DNA of 10,639 bases from Nostoc cf. edaphicum LEGE 07299 (GTDB taxonomy: Bacteria > Cyanobacteriota > Cyanobacteriia > Cyanobacteriales > Nostocaceae): positions 1 to 10,639 of the forward strand of contig NZ_JADEXF010000032.1 in the NCBI RefSeq assembly GCF_015207245.1. Direction: 5' to 3'. Each line of letters starts with the position of its first letter. Position 1 is the stretch's first letter. The notes under the pieces are model-generated. The model did no database searches. It was not told the origin of the DNA and was given only the letters and a program-made list of their open reading frames with translations. Shown in pieces: positions 8,095-10,639 of the stretch. Both the position numbers and the translations under genes were made by a program.

Positions 8095-8280
8095 ATGAAC
8101 AATTCACAAACTTGGTATATTGTCAAGCGCTCTGCTGGAAACTGTGAAATTATCCCCAGCGACCAAGTTGGCGACGATAATCTAGAAATTATAGAACAGT
8201 GGGGACCCTTCAGTTCGCAAGAAGAAGCGATCGCTCGACGTGTCGGACTTATTAGGGCGGGGAAGTGCCAACCAGTTTAA
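8095..8280 (+). CDS. Small conserved-looking cyanobacterial protein, function unknown
   Basis: This is a soluble 61-residue protein with no signal peptide or membrane helix. The order of parts is a β-like TWYIVKRSAGNCEIIP segment (6-21), an acidic middle, the motif EQWGPFSSQEEAIARRVGLI (34-53) which looks like a strand then an amphipathic helix, and the tail RAGKCQPV. The W/Y and GPF...EEAIARRVGLIRAGKC pattern looks familiar from small cyanobacterial hypothetical proteins, but I cannot name a family or function. Two cysteines (17 and 58) could be structural. A HIP1 site lies inside the gene (8227-8234). No ribosome-binding site is visible before the ATG. It is convergent with the protease gene, and a heptamer-repeat element begins immediately after its stop. 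Confidence 0.72.
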   Translation: MNNSQTWYIVKRSAGNCEIIPSDQVGDDNLEIIEQWGPFSSQEEAIARRVGLIRAGKCQPV

Positions 8281-8343
8281 GTTAGTAGTTAGAAGTTGAC
8301 AGTGACAGCCTTTATTCCTAACTCCTAACTTTATTCCTAACTC
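8281..8343. repeat. Palindromic heptamer-repeat element between convergent genes
   Basis: GTTAGTA, GTTAGAA, GTTGACA and GTGACAG (8281-8308) are four degenerate tandem 7-mers starting on the base after the stop codon. The inverse block contains CTAACTC and CTAACTT (8318-8331) and another CTAACTC (8337-8343). GTTAGTAGTTAG (8281-8292) pairs with CTAACTCCTAAC (8318-8329) with one mismatch. It lies between the 61-residue protein gene and the protease gene and could end both transcripts. Confidence 0.7.
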
Positions 8344-8344
8344 T

Positions 8345-9628
8345 TCATTTTTCTGCTGTAGGTGTCCCCTTAGCAGCAATTTTTTTACCTATCACTTCCA
8401 CCGCTTTAGCGAATTGAGGGTCTGCCAGAGTCGCGAGTTTGTCACGTTCATGGAGCCACAAATCTTCCATCTGCTTTTTGCTCAAATCCACCTTCACATC
8501 TGGCGAAATGCCTTTGTGATTGATATCTGTACCATTGGGGGTATAGTAATGAGCAATTGTCACCGCTAATCCTGAACCATCTTCCAAGGGACGCACCGAT
8601 TGCACTAATCCCTTACCAAAGGTTTGAGTACCGACCAAAGTAGCACGCTTATTATCCTGCAAAGCCCCTGAAAGGATTTCACTGGCACTAGCGGAACCTT
8701 TATCTATCAACACCACCAACGGTTTATTGGTCAAAGCTCGTCCATTTGCTTCTTCCTTTTCTGCTTCTCCTCGACGTTCAACAGTTGAGACAATCTTACC
8801 TTTATCTATCCACATCCGAGCAATATCCACACTGGAGAAGAGTAAGCCGCCTGGATTACCACGCAGATCGAGAATATATCCGGCTACCTTTTTGCTTTCT
8901 AAATCTTTGATAGCAGTTAGCATTTCTTTACTAGCATTCGCGCTGAACTGGTTCAAGCGGATATAACCAAGATTTCCGGCTGGGGTTTTCTTTTGAGAAA
9001 ACTTAACTGGATGGATTTCAATTCGCGCCCGTTTGATGTTAAATTGTTTTGTCTTACCATCGCGCCCAATTGTCAAGCTGACTTGCGATCCGGCTTCACC
9101 TCTAATCAAGGATACTGCCTGGTTAGTATCCATACCCTTAGTATCTTTGCCGTCAATTTTGAGGATGATATCTTTTGCTAAAACACCAGCTTTAAAGGCT
9201 GGTGTATCTTCGATTGGCGCAATTACAACCAATTGCTTGGTTTTTTCATCCTGACTAATGGTGATCCCAATCCCTGTCAATTCTCCAGAGGTATCCACCT
9301 GCATATTCTTGAATTCCGACGGGTCCATAAATCGGGTGTACGGGTCTTCTAGCTTTTTCAGCATTTCCCGAATGGACTTATACGCATCCTGCGGATTACT
9401 GTAGGACTTGCTCAAGTATTCCTTACGAACAGCCTGCCAATCTACCTGATTAAAAGTACCGTCGACATATTGGCGCTGAACAATTTGCCAAACTTCATCT
9501 ACTAATTCTTTAGGACTTGCTTTAAATAAAGCCTGACCTCGCGAATGAATGCCAAGGCTAGTAACAGCGATCGTGGAGAGTGTAACTGCCGTAGCACCCA
9601 AAACAAGCCTACTTTTTGTAATCACCAT
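8345..9628 (-). CDS. Carboxyl-terminal processing protease (peptidase family S41, CtpA/B/C-like)
   Basis: This 427-residue protein is a Ser/Lys protease that cleaves near the C-terminus of exported substrates; the cyanobacterial CtpA paralogue matures photosystem II protein D1. A signal peptide or anchor is seen at about 6-27. An N-terminal helical region (about 38-105) includes LEDPYTRFMDP. A PDZ domain lies at about 108-200 with GELTGIGI as the ligand loop. The S41 core follows, with YILDLRGNPGGLL (251-263). The catalytic dyad is S314 (GSASASE) and K339 (TFGKGLVQ), spaced 25 residues as in E. coli Prc and D1 protease, with Q343 one turn on. Cyanobacteria usually carry three paralogues. The NPGGLLFSSVDIA and C-terminal sequences make CtpB or CtpC as likely as CtpA, so no symbol is given. 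No Shine-Dalgarno precedes the ATG. ispG lies upstream on the same strand but is separated by about 260 bp with a large hairpin. Confidence 0.92.
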   Translation of the reverse strand: MVITKSRLVLGATAVTLSTIAVTSLGIHSRGQALFKASPKELVDEVWQIVQRQYVDGTFNQVDWQAVRKEYLSKSYSNPQDAYKSIREMLKKLEDPYTRFMDPSEFKNMQVDTSGELTGIGITISQDEKTKQLVVIAPIEDTPAFKAGVLAKDIILKIDGKDTKGMDTNQAVSLIRGEAGSQVSLTIGRDGKTKQFNIKRARIEIHPVKFSQKKTPAGNLGYIRLNQFSANASKEMLTAIKDLESKKVAGYILDLRGNPGGLLFSSVDIARMWIDKGKIVSTVERRGEAEKEEANGRALTNKPLVVLIDKGSASASEILSGALQDNKRATLVGTQTFGKGLVQSVRPLEDGSGLAVTIAHYYTPNGTDINHKGISPDVKVDLSKKQMEDLWLHERDKLATLADPQFAKAVEVIGKKIAAKGTPTAEK

Positions 9629-9797
9629 AATGACAGCTGCGTCAGAGGGAAAATAATATAGTCAGTATGCTCAATCTAACACAGGCTATTACTGTACAGA
9701 CCGAGTATGTATCCTTAATTTAAACAAAATACTTGACAATCCGACGACCTTGATGGTTAAAAGATACAAAGTTTTTGGGTATAGGGTATTGGGGACA
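9629..9797. promoter_or_regulatory. Upstream region of the protease gene
   Basis: Reading on the minus strand, TATATT (complement of 9655-9660) is a plausible -10 about 27 bases before the start codon, without a clear -35. CTGTACAG (9692-9699) is a perfect 8-bp palindrome and a candidate operator. Nothing else is recognisable in this stretch. Confidence 0.35.
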
Positions 9798-9890
9798 AGA
9801 GGCAGAGGTGCGGAGGGGCAGAGAGGCAGAGGAGAAAAACTTACTGCAACTTCTCCTCTGCTCCCCTGCTTCCCCTGCCCCTCTGCCTCT
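9798..9890. repeat. Palindromic octamer-repeat element (GA-rich/CT-rich) after ispG
   Basis: The left arm has four tandem 8-mers: GGCAGAGG, TGCGGAGG, GGCAGAGA and GGCAGAGG (9801-9832). The right arm has the inverse units CTCCTCTG, CTCCCCTG, CTTCCCCTG (one base longer) and CCCCTCTG (9853-9885). The ends of arms 9798-9836 and 9851-9890 are exact reverse complements (11 bp at the loop side, 11 at the outside), with an imperfect middle. It directly abuts the ispG stop codon (9891-9893) and would form a very stable hairpin at the end of that transcript. Confidence 0.8.
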
Positions 9891-10639
9891 TTAAGGTTCT
9901 ACCCAGCGTTCATCTGCCTTAATGAGGTTAATTAATTCCTCTACACCTTTATCTTCTGGGACTTTTTTAATTTCTTCTCGTCCACGATACAAAGAAATAT
10001 AACCAGGTGTTTTGCCAACATACCCATAGTCGGCATCTGCCATTTCTCCGGGGCCATTGACAATACAACCCATAACTGCAATGTCTAACCCAGTTAAGTG
10101 TTTAGTGGCTTCCCGGACTTTGTGCAGTACTTCCTCTAGATTAAACAAAGTGCGTCCACAGGAAGGACAAGCGACGTATTCCACCATCGTTTTTCGCAAT
10201 CCCAAAGCTTGGAGAATGCTGTAGCAGACGGGAATTTCTTTTTCTGGTGCTTCTGTTAGTGAGACGCGAATTGTATCGCCAATACCATCAGCAAGTAAGG
10301 TTGCAATACCTGCTGTAGATTTAATTCGCCCGTATTCGCCATCACCAGCTTCCGTAACGCCTAAATGTAACGGGTAATCCATACCCAGTTCATCCATACG
10401 TTTGGCGATGAGGCGATAGGCGGCTACCATCACCGGGACTCGTGAGGCTTTCATGGAAATTACCAAGTTGCGGAAATCCAAAGATTCACAAATGCGGATG
10501 AATTCTATAGCAGATTCCACCATTCCTTCGGGGGTGTCACCGTAAGTAAATAGCATTCTCTCTGCAAGGGAACCGTGATTTACCCCAATCCGCATCGATT
10601 TTCCTTGATCGCGCAAAGAAACTACCAGAGGTTCTAAGG
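9891..10639 (-). CDS. ispG: 4-hydroxy-3-methylbut-2-enyl diphosphate synthase (IspG/GcpE), C-terminal part; 5' end beyond the window
   Basis: IspG reductively converts methylerythritol cyclodiphosphate to HMBPP in the plastid-like MEP isoprenoid pathway. It uses a [4Fe-4S] cluster and, in cyanobacteria, probably ferredoxin as donor. The visible 248 residues cover the end of the TIM-barrel domain and the whole cluster domain. Signature segments are [15 protein letters not shown] (codons near 10550-10595), [17 protein letters not shown], and the cluster ligands in CPSCGRT (Cys codons 10167-10169 and 10158-10160) and GCIVNGPGE (Cys 10065-10067, Glu 10044-10046), matching E. coli C270, C273, C305 and E312. 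The frame stays open to the right edge, so the gene starts outside. The TTG at 10614-10616 is internal, not a start. The protease gene lies downstream on the same strand. Confidence 0.95.
   Translation of the reverse strand, partial: LEPLVVSLRDQGKSMRIGVNHGSLAERMLFTYGDTPEGMVESAIEFIRICESLDFRNLVISMKASRVPVMVAAYRLIAKRMDELGMDYPLHLGVTEAGDGEYGRIKSTAGIATLLADGIGDTIRVSLTEAPEKEIPVCYSILQALGLRKTMVEYVACPSCGRTLFNLEEVLHKVREATKHLTGLDIAVMGCIVNGPGEMADADYGYVGKTPGYISLYRGREEIKKVPEDKGVEELINLIKADERWVEP

Noticed and set aside
9692..9710. NtcA-type site (GTA-N8-TAC) near the protease promoter
   Set aside because: The GTA at 9695 is not followed by TAC at the right spacing; only a CTGTACAG palindrome remains.
9750..9935. 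61-residue plus-strand frame across the octamer repeat
   Set aside because: It is mostly translated GA/CT repeat and runs into the 3' end of ispG on the other strand; it has no ribosome site.
10614..10616. TTG as the start of ispG
   Set aside because: The reading frame and family similarity continue to the window edge; the codon is an internal leucine.

Overview
This window almost certainly comes from a cyanobacterium, most likely a filamentous heterocyst-former of the Nostoc/Anabaena/Calothrix type. The evidence is a plant-type phytoene desaturase followed by phytoene synthase, eleven perfect copies of the HIP1 octamer GCGATCGC, and gene ends decorated with 7-bp tandem repeats of the kind known as STRRs in heterocystous cyanobacteria. 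Species cannot be fixed from the sequence alone.

Layout. Positions 1-182 are a leader and promoter region. The carotenoid pair pds (183-1622) and crtB (1606-2538) overlap by 17 bp. A heptamer repeat element and a tRNA-Ser(GCU) (2672-2763) follow. Next is a lipoprotein of the amino-acid ABC-transporter binding type (2959-4281), convergent with a secreted, probably outer-membrane beta-barrel protein on the minus strand (4359-5156). A gene-free divergent region of about 540 bp holds a palindrome, a HIP1-containing palindromic repeat and several small hairpins. It leads to a small two-helix membrane protein (5701-6018). After a terminator and a MITE-like inverted repeat comes sdhA (6233-7960), then a 61-residue protein of unknown function (8095-8280). 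On the minus strand lie a C-terminal processing protease (8345-9628) and, upstream of it in transcription order, ispG (9891 to the right edge, 5' end missing).

Function. IspG makes the late MEP-pathway intermediate HMBPP. That pathway supplies the C20 precursor which CrtB condenses to phytoene and Pds desaturates, so both window ends serve isoprenoid/carotenoid synthesis, although they are about 7 kb apart and on opposite strands. The other genes are housekeeping or envelope functions: respiratory succinate oxidation, solute capture, periplasmic or lumenal proteolysis and tRNA. They do not form a pathway with each other.

The most unusual feature is structural. Five intergenic elements, each beginning 0-5 bp from a stop codon, share one design: a block of 7- or 8-bp tandem repeats followed by the same kind of repeat in inverse orientation, giving a long imperfect hairpin. 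I found no CRISPR array, insertion sequence with a transposase, phage gene, defence system or biosynthetic cluster, and no convincing undescribed multi-gene system.
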